Below, one piece after another: positions 15,907-23,493 of a DNA stretch of 39,593 nucleotides. Under the pieces are notes generated by a model. It was not told the origin of the DNA. It saw only the letters and a program-made list of their open reading frames with translations, and searched no databases. The stretch covers positions 1-39,593 of the forward strand of contig VBCA01000020.1 in the NCBI GenBank assembly GCA_005881575.1, in the 5' to 3' direction. Positions within the stretch are counted from its first letter, which is position 1, and every line of letters begins with the position of its first letter. The translations under genes and the position numbers were made by a program. This DNA is from Betaproteobacteria bacterium (GTDB lineage: Bacteria > Pseudomonadota > Gammaproteobacteria > Burkholderiales > SG8-39).

Positions 15907-16599
15907 TTACGCCAGCGCGCGCCGGAAGCGATAACCGGTTCCGCGGACCGTCTCCACCAGCGAATCGTGCTCGGTGGGTTCGAGCGCCTGGCGCAGCCGG
16001 CGTATGTGTACGTCGACCGTGCGTTCCTCTACGAAGACGTGATCGCCCCAGACCTCGTCGAGCAGCTGGGCGCGGCTGTAGACGCGCTCAGGATGGGTCA
16101 TGAAGAAATGCAGCATCCTGAACTCGGTCGGCCCGAGGTCGATGTTGCCAGCGGCGGCGCTGACGCGATGCGCGATCGGATCGAGCCTGAGGTCCGCGAC
16201 CTCGACGACGTCCTCGGTCAGCTGGGGAGCGCGGCGCCGCATCACCGCCTTGATACGCGCCAGAAGCTCCCGGGGCGAGAACGGCTTGGTGACGTAGTCG
16301 TCCGCGCCGCTCTCGAGGCCGACGATCTTGTCCTGCTCCTGCGCACGGGCCGTCAGCATGATGATCGGAATATCCTTGGTGCGTTGATCGCTGCGCAGCT
16401 GGCGCGCGAAATTCACACCCGGCGGGCCCGGCAGCATCCAGTCGAGGAGCACGAGGTCCGGCAAGACCTCGCGCACCAGCGCTTCGGCTTCCGGGACATT
16501 CGCGGCCCGCAACACCTGATGACCGGCGTGCTCGAGGTTGACTGCGATCAGCTCCTGGATCGCCGGCTCATCCTCGACTACGAGTATCGCACCGCCCAT
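15907..16599 (-). CDS. phoB: Phosphate-regulon response regulator PhoB
   Basis: The product is 230 aa. The receiver domain has the acidic pair in LVVEDEP, the phospho-acceptor D53 (LVLLDWMLPG) and Lys in VTKPFSP. The OmpR-type winged helix ends with VDVHIRRLRQAL and VRGTGYRF. The start at 16599 (MGGAILVVEDE) gives the normal N-terminus with AGG upstream; an upstream ATG at 16638 overlaps the phoU stop (TGATG) and would add 13 residues. It is the last gene of pstSCAB-phoU-phoB. It binds Pho boxes such as those proposed at 9174, 14303 and 21173. Confidence 0.96.
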   Translation of the reverse strand: MGGAILVVEDEPAIQELIAVNLEHAGHQVLRAANVPEAEALVREVLPDLVLLDWMLPGPPGVNFARQLRSDQRTKDIPIIMLTARAQEQDKIVGLESGADDYVTKPFSPRELLARIKAVMRRRAPQLTEDVVEVADLRLDPIAHRVSAAAGNIDLGPTEFRMLHFFMTHPERVYSRAQLLDEVWGDHVFVEERTVDVHIRRLRQALEPTEHDSLVETVRGTGYRFRRALA

Positions 16600-16637
16600 G
16601 AGCGCCTCGTTTCTTCTCTCGTTCCACGCCGTGCCCA

Positions 16638-17342
16638 TCAGCCGAGCGCCTCGCGCTCGACGACCTCGACTGCAGTGTGGCGAACATCGGTGCCCTTGAC
16701 GATGTAGATGACATCCTCGGCGATGTTCTTGGCGTGATCCCCGATGCGCTCGATCGCCTTGGCGATCCAGACGATCTCGAGCGCAGTCGAGATCGTGCGC
16801 GGATCCTCCATCATGAACGTGATGAGCTGGCGCAGGATCGAGCGGAATTCGGTGTCGATCGCCACGTCCTGCCGGATGATGCTCGCCGCATCCGCCGCGT
16901 CCAGGCGCGCGAAAGCGTCGAGCGCCTGGCGCAGCATCGACAAGGCGATGTCCGCGGCATGGCGGACGGTCGCGAAGCGATGCAGGTCCGCGTGCCCGCG
17001 CTCGTGGATCTGCCTGGACATGCGCGCGATCTTCTGGGCCTCGTCGCCGATGCGCTCCAGGTCGGTGACCGTCTTGCTGATCGCCATGATGAGACGCAAA
17101 TCGCTCGCCGCGGGCTGGCGCTTGACGATGATGTGGCTGCAATCGTCGTCGATCCGGACCTCGTACTCGTTGACGCGAGCCTCGTTCGCAATCACCTGGT
17201 CGATCAGGTCCTGATTTCCGTGCGCGAACGCGTCGATCGCTCCGCGTATCTGGGCCTCCACCAGGCCGCCCATCTGCAGAACCCCCGAGCGCAGGGTCTC
17301 GAGGTCGTTGTCGTATTGCTTGGAAAGGTGTTCGGTGCCCAT
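16638..17342 (-). CDS. phoU: Phosphate-transport accessory regulator PhoU
   Basis: The product is 234 aa with two copies of the three-helix PhoU repeat. The motifs DLRLIMAISKTVTDLERIGDEAQKIA (repeat 1) and ALEIVWIAKAIERIGDHAKNIAE (repeat 2) contain the E/D-x3-D metal-binding patches. It links PstSCAB activity to PhoR and keeps the regulon off when phosphate is ample. Starts 14 nt after pstB; its TGA overlaps an ATG in the phoB frame. Confidence 0.97.
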   Translation of the reverse strand: MGTEHLSKQYDNDLETLRSGVLQMGGLVEAQIRGAIDAFAHGNQDLIDQVIANEARVNEYEVRIDDDCSHIIVKRQPAASDLRLIMAISKTVTDLERIGDEAQKIARMSRQIHERGHADLHRFATVRHAADIALSMLRQALDAFARLDAADAASIIRQDVAIDTEFRSILRQLITFMMEDPRTISTALEIVWIAKAIERIGDHAKNIAEDVIYIVKGTDVRHTAVEVVEREALG

Positions 17343-17356
17343 TGCGCCGCTCCCAT

Positions 17357-18148
17357 TCAGCCGAACCGGCCGGTGATGTAGTCTTCCGTCTCTTTTTTCT
17401 TCGGCTTGATGAAAACCTCGTCCGTCACGCCGAATTCGACCAAGTCGCCCAGATACATGTAGGCAGTGTAGTCCGAAACGCGCGCTGCCTGCTGCATGTT
17501 GTGGGTGACGATCACGATGGTGTAATCGGCCTTCAGCTCGTGCACCAGCTCCTCGATGCGGCCGGTGGAGATGGGGTCGAGCGCCGATGCAGGCTCGTCG
17601 AGCAACAGCACTTCGGGCCGGACGGCGATTGCCCGGGCAATACACAGCCGCTGTTGCTGACCACCCGAAAGGCTCGTGCCGCTCTGCCTGAGCTTCCCCT
17701 TCACCTCGTCCCAGAGAGCCGCCTTCCGCAGCGCCCATTCCACGCGCTCGTCCATCTCGCGCGGCGAAAGGCTTTCATACAAACGCACGCCGAAAGCGAT
17801 GTTGTCGTGAATCGACATGGGGAACGGGGTCGGCTTCTGGAACACCATGCCCACTTTGGCGCGAAGGCGATTCAAATCCTGGCCCGGGCCGAGAATGTTC
17901 TCCCCGTCCAGCAGGATCTCCCCTTTCGCCTCCTGATTCGGATACAGCGCGTACATCCGGTTGAAAGTGCGAAGGAGCGTGGATTTCCCGCAACCCGAAG
18001 GGCCTATGAAAGCGGTCACCTTCCGGTCCGGGATATCGAGGTTGATGTTCTTGAGAGCCTGAAACTTGCCATAGTAGAAATTCAGGTCTTTCACCTGAAT
18101 TTTCTGGGTCAGTGCCTGCTCGACCGGTTGCAAGACCGCAGCGTTCAT
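17357..18148 (-). CDS. pstB: Phosphate ABC transporter ATP-binding protein PstB
   Basis: The product is 263 aa from the ATG at 18148 (4 nt after the pstA stop). Walker A is GPSGCGKST (49-57), the Q-loop is VFQKPTPFP, the signature is LSGGQQQR (160-167), Walker B is [12 protein letters not shown] and the switch His is in VTHNM. The [17 protein letters not shown] and [13 protein letters not shown] text is PstB-specific. It powers phosphate import through PstCA. Confidence 0.98.
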   Translation of the reverse strand: MNAAVLQPVEQALTQKIQVKDLNFYYGKFQALKNINLDIPDRKVTAFIGPSGCGKSTLLRTFNRMYALYPNQEAKGEILLDGENILGPGQDLNRLRAKVGMVFQKPTPFPMSIHDNIAFGVRLYESLSPREMDERVEWALRKAALWDEVKGKLRQSGTSLSGGQQQRLCIARAIAVRPEVLLLDEPASALDPISTGRIEELVHELKADYTIVIVTHNMQQAARVSDYTAYMYLGDLVEFGVTDEVFIKPKKKETEDYITGRFG

Positions 18149-18152
18149 GATC

Positions 18153-18995
18153 TCAGTATGTCGCCGTCCGGTTTCGGAAGAATACGCGGGCAAAAACGTT
18201 AAGAGCGAGAACGCTGAGGGTGATCAGCAGGGCGCCCGCCCATGCAAGCTTGTGCCACTCCTCGTAGGGGCTCATGGCAAACTGGAATATGACCATGGGA
18301 AGGTTGGCCATGGGCGCATTCATGTTGGAAGTCCAGAACTGGTTGTTGAGGGCTGTAAAAAGAAGAGGTGCCGTCTCGCCGCTGATGCGCGCAATCGCGA
18401 GCAGAATCCCGGTGATGATGCCCGCTTTGGCAGCACGCACGGTTACCAGCACGATCACCTTCCACTGCGGCGCGCCGAGCGCTGCGGCCGCCTCACGCAG
18501 GCTGTCCGGGACCAGCCGCAGCATGTTCTCGGTCGTACGGATCACCACCGGGACAACAATCAGGGCAAGCGCGAAGGCCCCCGCCCACCCGGAGAAGTGT
18601 CCGACCCACACCACGTAAGCTTCGTAGATGAAAAGGCCGACAACGATCGACGGTGCGGACAGGAGGATATCGCTGATGAAGCGCGTCACGGGAGCGAGCC
18701 ATCCCCGGCTGCCGAATTCGGCGAGATAGATTCCGGCCATGATCCCTACGGGCGTGCCAAGCAGAGTTCCGGCCGCGCCCATCGACAGGCTGCCCATGAT
18801 CGCATTCAGGAGCCCGCCGTCGCTGCCGGGTGGTGGGGTCATTTCCAGGAAAAGCTTCGCGCTGAACCCGCCCAATCCCGCCTTGAACAAAGTAAATAGA
18901 ATCCAGCCGAGCCAGAACAACCCGAACAACATCGTGAACAGCGATACGACCAAGTTGAAGCGATTGATCAACAGCCGGCGCGTGTACAGATCCAT
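18153..18995 (-). CDS. pstA: Phosphate ABC transporter permease PstA
   Basis: The product is 280 aa with about six membrane helices. The EAA-loop region ([21 protein letters not shown]) couples to PstB, and the downstream [16 protein letters not shown] is the PstA signature. It pairs with PstC in the inner membrane. It starts 9 nt after the pstC stop. Confidence 0.97.
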   Translation of the reverse strand: MDLYTRRLLINRFNLVVSLFTMLFGLFWLGWILFTLFKAGLGGFSAKLFLEMTPPPGSDGGLLNAIMGSLSMGAAGTLLGTPVGIMAGIYLAEFGSRGWLAPVTRFISDILLSAPSIVVGLFIYEAYVVWVGHFSGWAGAFALALIVVPVVIRTTENMLRLVPDSLREAAAALGAPQWKVIVLVTVRAAKAGIITGILLAIARISGETAPLLFTALNNQFWTSNMNAPMANLPMVIFQFAMSPYEEWHKLAWAGALLITLSVLALNVFARVFFRNRTATY

Positions 18996-19004
18996 GGGTG
19001 CCGT

Positions 19005-20024
19005 TCAGGTCGTCCGACCCTCGCGCCGTGCCAGGCGCAGCAACAGCAGCTTCGACAACGCCAATACCACGAAGGTTATGAAAAACAAGATCAGGCCGAG
19101 CTCGATCAGCGCCGAAAGATAGAGATCGCCGACCGCCTCGGTAAATTCGTTGGCGAGGGCCGATGCGATGCTGTTTCCGGGCTCCATGAGCGAAGCGCTG
19201 AGCCTGTGAGCATTGCCGATCACGAAAGTCACCGCCATGGTCTCACCGAGCGCCCGGCCCAATCCGAGCATGATCCCGCCGACCACCCCGACCTTGGTGT
19301 AGGGCAGCACCACGTGCCAGACCACTTCCCAGGTGGTCGAGCCCAGAGCGTATGCGGATTCCTTCAATACTGCCGGAACAATTTCGAATACGTCGCGCAT
19401 CACCGAAGCGATGAACGGAATGACCATGATGGCGAGAATAATGCCTGCAGTCAGGACGCCGATTCCCATCGGGGGCCCCTTGAACAGGATGCCGATGATC
19501 GGGACCGAACCCAAAGTCGACTTGAGGATTGGCTGGACGTGACTTGCGAACACTGGAGCGAACACGAACAATCCCCACATGCCATAGATGATGCTGGGGA
19601 TTGCGGCGAGCAGCTCGATCGCCGTGCCGAGCGGGCCGCGCAGCCATTTCGGGGACAGCTCCGTGAGAAAAAGCGCTATGCCGAAGCTGACCGGGATGCC
19701 GATGAAGAGCGCGATCACCGAGGTAGTCAACGTACCGACGATGGCCACGAGTGCTCCGAACTGCTCGGTGACCGGATTCCATTCGGCGCTGAAAAAAAAG
19801 CCGAAGCCGAATGTCCGCATCGATGAGAGACCGCCGATGAAGAGGGCGATTAGGATTCCTGCCAGCAGCGCCAATACCAGAAACGCAAAAAGGCGCGTGG
19901 CGTGACGGAACAGCTGATCCAGCCGATATTGCTTTCTCAGGCTTGCGTCCGAAATTCTCCTCGACATGAGCGCGGCAAGATCGGCTTGCGCCTGGCCCTG
20001 CAATGGGTTGACGACCGCGCTCAT
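19005..20024 (-). CDS. pstC: Phosphate ABC transporter permease PstC
   Basis: The product is 339 aa. A hydrophilic N-terminal segment of ~40 residues precedes six or so helices. EAA loop: [22 protein letters not shown]; the PstC signature is [18 protein letters not shown]. It forms the phosphate channel with PstA. The gene lies 38 nt downstream of pstS. Confidence 0.97.
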   Translation of the reverse strand: MSAVVNPLQGQAQADLAALMSRRISDASLRKQYRLDQLFRHATRLFAFLVLALLAGILIALFIGGLSSMRTFGFGFFFSAEWNPVTEQFGALVAIVGTLTTSVIALFIGIPVSFGIALFLTELSPKWLRGPLGTAIELLAAIPSIIYGMWGLFVFAPVFASHVQPILKSTLGSVPIIGILFKGPPMGIGVLTAGIILAIMVIPFIASVMRDVFEIVPAVLKESAYALGSTTWEVVWHVVLPYTKVGVVGGIMLGLGRALGETMAVTFVIGNAHRLSASLMEPGNSIASALANEFTEAVGDLYLSALIELGLILFFITFVVLALSKLLLLRLARREGRTT

Positions 20025-20062
20025 TGTAGTTGCCCCGGATCGATCCTGCGCTGCGGATCTCG

Positions 20063-21109
20063 CTACCAGACGGCCCTGCCGGCGGCATCCTTGATCTGGT
20101 TCTTCCAGGACGCTTGAATCATCTTGACCACGGAGTCAGGTAGTGGCACATAGTCGAGATCCATCGCCAGTTTGTCGCCGTCCGCGTAGGCCCAGTCGAA
20201 GAATTTCAGGACTTCCTTTGCCCTGTCCGGCCTGTCCTGGGCTTTGTATACCAGGATGAAAGTCGCGCCGCTGATGGGCCAGCTGTTTTTCCCCGACTGA
20301 TCGGTCAAGATCAGGTACATCCCCGGCGCCTTGTCCCACTGGGCCCCCGCTGCGGCCGCCTTGAAGGTTTCGATGTTGGGAGAGACGAAGCTGCCGTCGC
20401 GGTTCTGGACGAGGGTGTAGGTCAACTTGTTCTGCAACGCGTAAGCGTATTCGACATAGCCGATCGCGCCGCTGATCCGCTGAACATAGGAAGCAACCCC
20501 TTCGTTTCCCTTGCCCCCGACGCCCGCGGGCCAGTTCACAGAGGTGCCTTCGCCAACCTTTTCCTTCCATTCCGGACTCACCTTGGACAGATAGTTCACC
20601 CAAATGAACGTCGTCCCCGAACCATCGGAGCGGTGCACGACTGTTATGTCCTGAGCGGGCAGCTTCGCGCCCGGGTTGAGGCTCGTCAGGACCGGATCGT
20701 TCCATTTCTTGACCTTGCCAAGATAGATATCGGCCAGAACGGGCCCGGTCAGCTTTATCTCCCCCGCCTTGATTCCGGGGAGGTTGACTACCGGAACATC
20801 GCCGCCGACTACCGTCGGAAATTGCACCAGCCCGCTCTTGTCCAGTTCTTCCGGCTTGAGCGGCATGTCCGAAGCGCCGAAATCGACGGTCTTGTTCTGG
20901 ATCTGCCGGATGCCGCCGCCGGAGCCGATCGATTGGTAGTTAAGGTTGTTGCCCGTTTTTGCCTTATAGGCTTCGGCCCACTTGGCGTAGATAGGATAGG
21001 GAAATGTGGCGCCGGCACCGGTGATGTCGACGGCGAGCACCGGGCGACTCGCTGCAATCACAGCGATCGAAAGCAGCGCGAAGCGTTCGAGAAATGCAGA
21101 GAAGTACAT
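20063..21109 (-). CDS. pstS: Periplasmic phosphate-binding protein PstS
   Basis: The product is 348 aa with a Sec signal ([20 protein letters not shown], cleavage at VLA-VD). The phosphate-binding segments are visible: [34 protein letters not shown] and [17 protein letters not shown]. Start supported by GGAGGG 9 nt upstream of the ATG. It is first in the pst-phoU-phoB operon, behind a Pho box. It is the high-affinity phosphate capture protein for PstCAB. Confidence 0.98.
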   Translation of the reverse strand: MYFSAFLERFALLSIAVIAASRPVLAVDITGAGATFPYPIYAKWAEAYKAKTGNNLNYQSIGSGGGIRQIQNKTVDFGASDMPLKPEELDKSGLVQFPTVVGGDVPVVNLPGIKAGEIKLTGPVLADIYLGKVKKWNDPVLTSLNPGAKLPAQDITVVHRSDGSGTTFIWVNYLSKVSPEWKEKVGEGTSVNWPAGVGGKGNEGVASYVQRISGAIGYVEYAYALQNKLTYTLVQNRDGSFVSPNIETFKAAAAGAQWDKAPGMYLILTDQSGKNSWPISGATFILVYKAQDRPDRAKEVLKFFDWAYADGDKLAMDLDYVPLPDSVVKMIQASWKNQIKDAAGRAVW

Positions 21110-21156
21110 TGATGCGACCCTCCGATTGGCTCCTGAAGAACGGGATACCGCTGCGC

Positions 21157-21190
21157 ATACTACGGAGGTGATGTTGCAGTTGCGTTACGG
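21157..21190 (-). promoter_or_regulatory. Candidate Pho box and -10 of pstS operon
   Basis: On the minus strand: CCGTAAC-GCAA-CTGCAAC (21190-21173), 10 nt, then TAGTAT (21162-21157). The predicted start is near 21150, giving a leader of about 40 nt with its own GGAGG. An A/T-rich segment with TTTCATTTTTG sits directly upstream and may carry a further PhoB half site. Confidence 0.58.
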
Positions 21191-21862
21191 TTAACAAAAA
21201 TGAAACCTATCTTTACTTCAAAGACTTAAGTGAGGTGCAGAACTCTGGTATTCGGCGTCGGCGGCATGCTCTAGAGCCATCAGGACGAAGCCGCTTCAGC
21301 CGGGCTCCGGCACCGCCGCGCGCATGCGTTCGCGTCCCTTGCTCTCCCCGCTGCGAAGGCTTCCGGATCGCGCCGGCTTTGAACTTTCTTTTGACGAGGC
21401 GACCGATCGAGTTCGCCAAAACGGTCGCACCTCGCGGCAGCTGTTCGCGCTAGTCAACGCGGCGACGTGCTTCGATCGCTTCCTGGCGTTTGCCGTGAGT
21501 CTGCATTCCTCTTATCGGCCGCTGCGCTAAAGCGTCGGTGTGATGCCGGAGTATCAAGTCCATGTCGATTCTTTGCGATGATCGCCATCGCGCGCATCTC
21601 GAACTCGTCGGGCGCTGCTTGTTTTGCGCTGTTTTGACGCAAAATAATTCTTGCTGCTTTGCTCATTATGTGCAATGCTGCCGAAATATTTTTTCGGTGA
21701 TCGCGAAAGATTGAACGAAAATTTTTCTTCCAAGCCGCTCGCTCCTAGTGTCGAGAGGCGAAGGGATTCGGTTCGACGGGGTTTATTCCGGCGACTGAAT
21801 AGACCGTCGCAGCATGGACGGGCTTCGTGCTTTCCTTCCTTAACTTACGATGGAGGCCAGTG
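21191..21862. other. Gene-poor stretch between pstS promoter and lysine-rich ORF
   Basis: I see no convincing gene here. Short open frames at 21324-21530 (+), 21213-21419 (-) and 21454-21675 (-) encode basic or low-complexity peptides without recognisable motifs or good ribosome-binding sites. Positions 21615-21735 are clearly A/T-richer than the surroundings and contain promoter-like text (TTGTTT, 18 nt, AATAAT) and a small stem CCGAAA/TTTCGG (21681-21686 with 21692-21697). An unseen small RNA or the leader of the following lysine-rich ORF is possible. Confidence 0.4.
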
Positions 21863-21913
21863 ATGGCGAAGAAGAGAAAAGCCAAAAAGGCAGCGAAGAA
21901 AAAGAAGAAGTAG
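21863..21913 (+). CDS. 16-aa lysine-rich peptide ORF (histone-tail-like)
   Basis: The ATG at 21863 opens MAKKRKAKKAAKKKKK, then TAG: 11 of 16 residues are Lys and one is Arg. A Shine-Dalgarno TGGAGG lies 6-7 nt upstream, and TACGAT (21846-21851) could be a -10. The composition is that of the N-terminus of lysine/alanine-rich nucleoid-binding (histone H1-like) proteins common in betaproteobacteria. It is either a genuine micropeptide or the first part of a broken histone-like gene. Confidence 0.45.
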   Translation: MAKKRKAKKAAKKKKK

Positions 21914-21923
21914 ATAGTACTAG

Positions 21924-22028
21924 GAGACCCGCCAGACCGCAGGAAACGCGGTCAAGAAACGCAGGGCGGGAAAATCGGCCGGGAAAGCTGCGGCGAAACC
22001 GGCAGCGCCAAAACGGAAACGGCGGTTA
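21924..22028 (+). pseudogene. Out-of-frame Lys/Ala-rich remnant of a histone H1-like gene (possible)
   Basis: In the frame one base off from the 16-aa ORF, the sequence reads AVKKRRAGKSAGKAAAK followed by PAAPKRKRR (about 21945-22025). This is the KA-rich pattern of bacterial H1-like proteins. Stops TAG at 21915 and 21921 separate it from the ATG in this frame. Frame decay of a single gene is the simplest reading. Low-complexity chance cannot be excluded. Confidence 0.35.
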
Positions 22029-22054
22029 GACTGCCCTCCGTCGCGGTCGCGCCC

Positions 22055-22071
22055 GGGGCAGGACCTGCCCC
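22055..22071. repeat. Near-perfect palindrome GGGGCAGG-A-CCTGCCCC
   Basis: The 8-bp arms (22055-22062 and 22064-22071) are separated by one base. As RNA the loop is too tight to fold fully; as DNA it is a symmetric site. It lies in the non-coding strip between the lysine-rich remnant and msrA. Role unknown. Confidence 0.4.
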
Positions 22072-22123
22072 GAACCCCGCAGCAGCTTGGTCGTTCACGC
22101 CCTGGGTGCGGGTTGTGAATGGA

Positions 22124-22164
22124 CTGCGGTCGGTCCGGGGCTAGCGCTCCGAACCGAACCGCAG
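22124..22164. terminator. Long imperfect hairpin downstream of msrA
   Basis: CTGCGGTCGGTCCGG (22124-22138) pairs with CCGAACCGAACCGCAG (22149-22164) with one bulge and one mismatch or GU pair, around a ~10-nt loop. It starts 15 nt after the msrA stop on the minus strand. It has no clear T-run, so it is a likely but not classical terminator, possibly serving both directions. Confidence 0.5.
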
Positions 22165-22178
22165 ACATTCAGTGCAGG

Positions 22179-22724
22179 TCATTTCTTCAGTTTCTCCAGG
22201 AAGTGCTTCCGGAATTTTGCGACTTTCGGCCTGACTACGAGAGCGCAGTAGGGCTGCGCAGGATTTCGCCGGAAGTATTCCTGATGGTAATCCTCCGCCA
22301 TGTAGAACTTCGAGGCCGGCACTACTTCGGTCACGATGGGATCTTCGTAGATCTTGGCCGCGCCCATGCTGGCAATAACTTGCTCCGCGGCTGCCTTCTG
22401 CTCGGGGGAGTGATAGAAGACCGCTGAACGATACTGCGTGCCGACATCATTGCCCTGGCGATTGAGCGTGGTCGGATCGTGGATCACGAAGAACACTTCT
22501 AGGATTTCCTTGAACGACACCTGCTTCGGGTCGAAGCTGAGTTGGGCTACCTCGGCATGGCCGGTTTCCCCCGCGCAGACCTCCTCGTAACTGGGGTTCG
22601 CCGTGCTGCCGCCCATGTAACCGGACTCGACCGAATCTACGCCCTTTAGATCGTCGAATACGGCCTCCAGGCACCAGAAACAGCCTCCGGCGAGAGTGGC
22701 GACTTCCTTCACTGCCTCGGTCAT
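22179..22724 (-). CDS. msrA: Peptide-methionine (S)-S-oxide reductase, cytoplasmic
   Basis: The product is 181 aa. The catalytic motif GGCFWCLEAVF carries Cys15; ESGYMGGSTANPSYEEVCAGETGHAEV, DVGTQYRSAVFYH and AEDYHQEYF are MsrA signatures. It reduces methionine-S-sulfoxide with thioredoxin. No signal peptide is present. It is divergent from a second, exported MsrA across about 130 bp. Confidence 0.97.
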   Translation of the reverse strand: MTEAVKEVATLAGGCFWCLEAVFDDLKGVDSVESGYMGGSTANPSYEEVCAGETGHAEVAQLSFDPKQVSFKEILEVFFVIHDPTTLNRQGNDVGTQYRSAVFYHSPEQKAAAEQVIASMGAAKIYEDPIVTEVVPASKFYMAEDYHQEYFRRNPAQPYCALVVRPKVAKFRKHFLEKLKK

Positions 22725-22759
22725 ATCGTTTTGCCTTTTTTTGCGGTTGGCGTGCTATT

Positions 22760-22789
22760 TTGTCAGGTCGAAGCCGACCGCATTACAGT
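22760..22789 (+). promoter_or_regulatory. Promoter candidate for the exported msrA
   Basis: TTGTCA (22760-22765), an 18-nt spacer, then TACAGT (22784-22789): 5/6 and 4/6 matches to sigma-70. It lies 64 nt before the ATG, within the divergent msrA-msrA region. Confidence 0.4.
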
Positions 22790-22853
22790 ATGCCGGATTC
22801 GGTCTGCGACCAAGCCCGGCGCGCACTGTTTACGAGTCCCGGAGGAATCGAAC

Positions 22854-23462
22854 ATGAGTCTCCCACGCAGCCTGCTCGCCGCAGCACTCCTTGTCCACGC
22901 GCTCGCTTGCGCCGGCCAGCAACCCGCTCCCGGGCAGGCGGTAGCCACATTTGCGGGCGGCTGTTTCTGGTGCATGGAACCGCCCTACGACGCCTTGCCG
23001 GGCGTGATCTCCACGACCTCCGGCTATATGGGGGGAACCCAGAAGAATCCCAGCTACGAGGAGGTGTCCTCGGGAACCACGGGGCACGCGGAGGTCGTGC
23101 AGGTCGTCTACGATCCGAAGAGGGTGACTTACGAAAAGCTCCTCGAAGTGTTCTGGAAAAACGTCGATCCTACCGTGCGAGACCGGCAGTTTTGCGACAT
23201 AGGAAGCCAGTACCGCACCGCGATCTTCTATCACACCGACGAGCAGAGACGCCTCGCCGAGGTCTCCAAGGCGATGCTCGCGAAGGCGAAACCGTTCAAG
23301 GACGATATCGTCACACCTGTCGTGCCGGCCGGAGAGTTCTGGCGCGCTGAAGACTATCACCAGGATTTTTACGTCAAAAATCCGGTGAGGTACAAGTTCT
23401 ACCGAACCGGCTGCGGACGTGATGCCCGGTTGAAGCAGCTGTGGGGGAGCGTGCCGCATTGA
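22854..23462 (+). CDS. msrA: Exported peptide-methionine (S)-S-oxide reductase
   Basis: The product is 202 aa; the ATG at 22854 has GGAGG 8 nt upstream. The signal sequence is MSLPRSLLAAALLVHALACAGQQ; the ALAC context could be a weak lipobox (Cys19) or a type I site. The catalytic motif is GGCFWCMEPPY with Cys37. SGYMGGTQKNPSYEEVSSGTTGHAEV, DIGSQYRTAIFYH and AEDYHQDFY follow. It should repair oxidised envelope proteins. It is clearly paralogous to the neighbouring cytoplasmic copy but has diverged; no msrB is visible in the window. Confidence 0.95.
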   Translation: MSLPRSLLAAALLVHALACAGQQPAPGQAVATFAGGCFWCMEPPYDALPGVISTTSGYMGGTQKNPSYEEVSSGTTGHAEVVQVVYDPKRVTYEKLLEVFWKNVDPTVRDRQFCDIGSQYRTAIFYHTDEQRRLAEVSKAMLAKAKPFKDDIVTPVVPAGEFWRAEDYHQDFYVKNPVRYKFYRTGCGRDARLKQLWGSVPH

Positions 23463-23493
23463 CTCGGGTAACCGATATGCGTCGGTCGAGACC

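Noticed and set aside
21454-21675. 73-codon minus-strand ORF in the gene-poor stretch
   Set aside because: It has no Shine-Dalgarno sequence, no motif and biased composition; it runs away from its A/T-rich upstream region, but nothing else supports translation.
22055-22071. Palindrome GGGGCAGG-A-CCTGCCCC as a rho-independent terminator
   Set aside because: A one-base loop and no T-run; it is kept only as a DNA palindrome.
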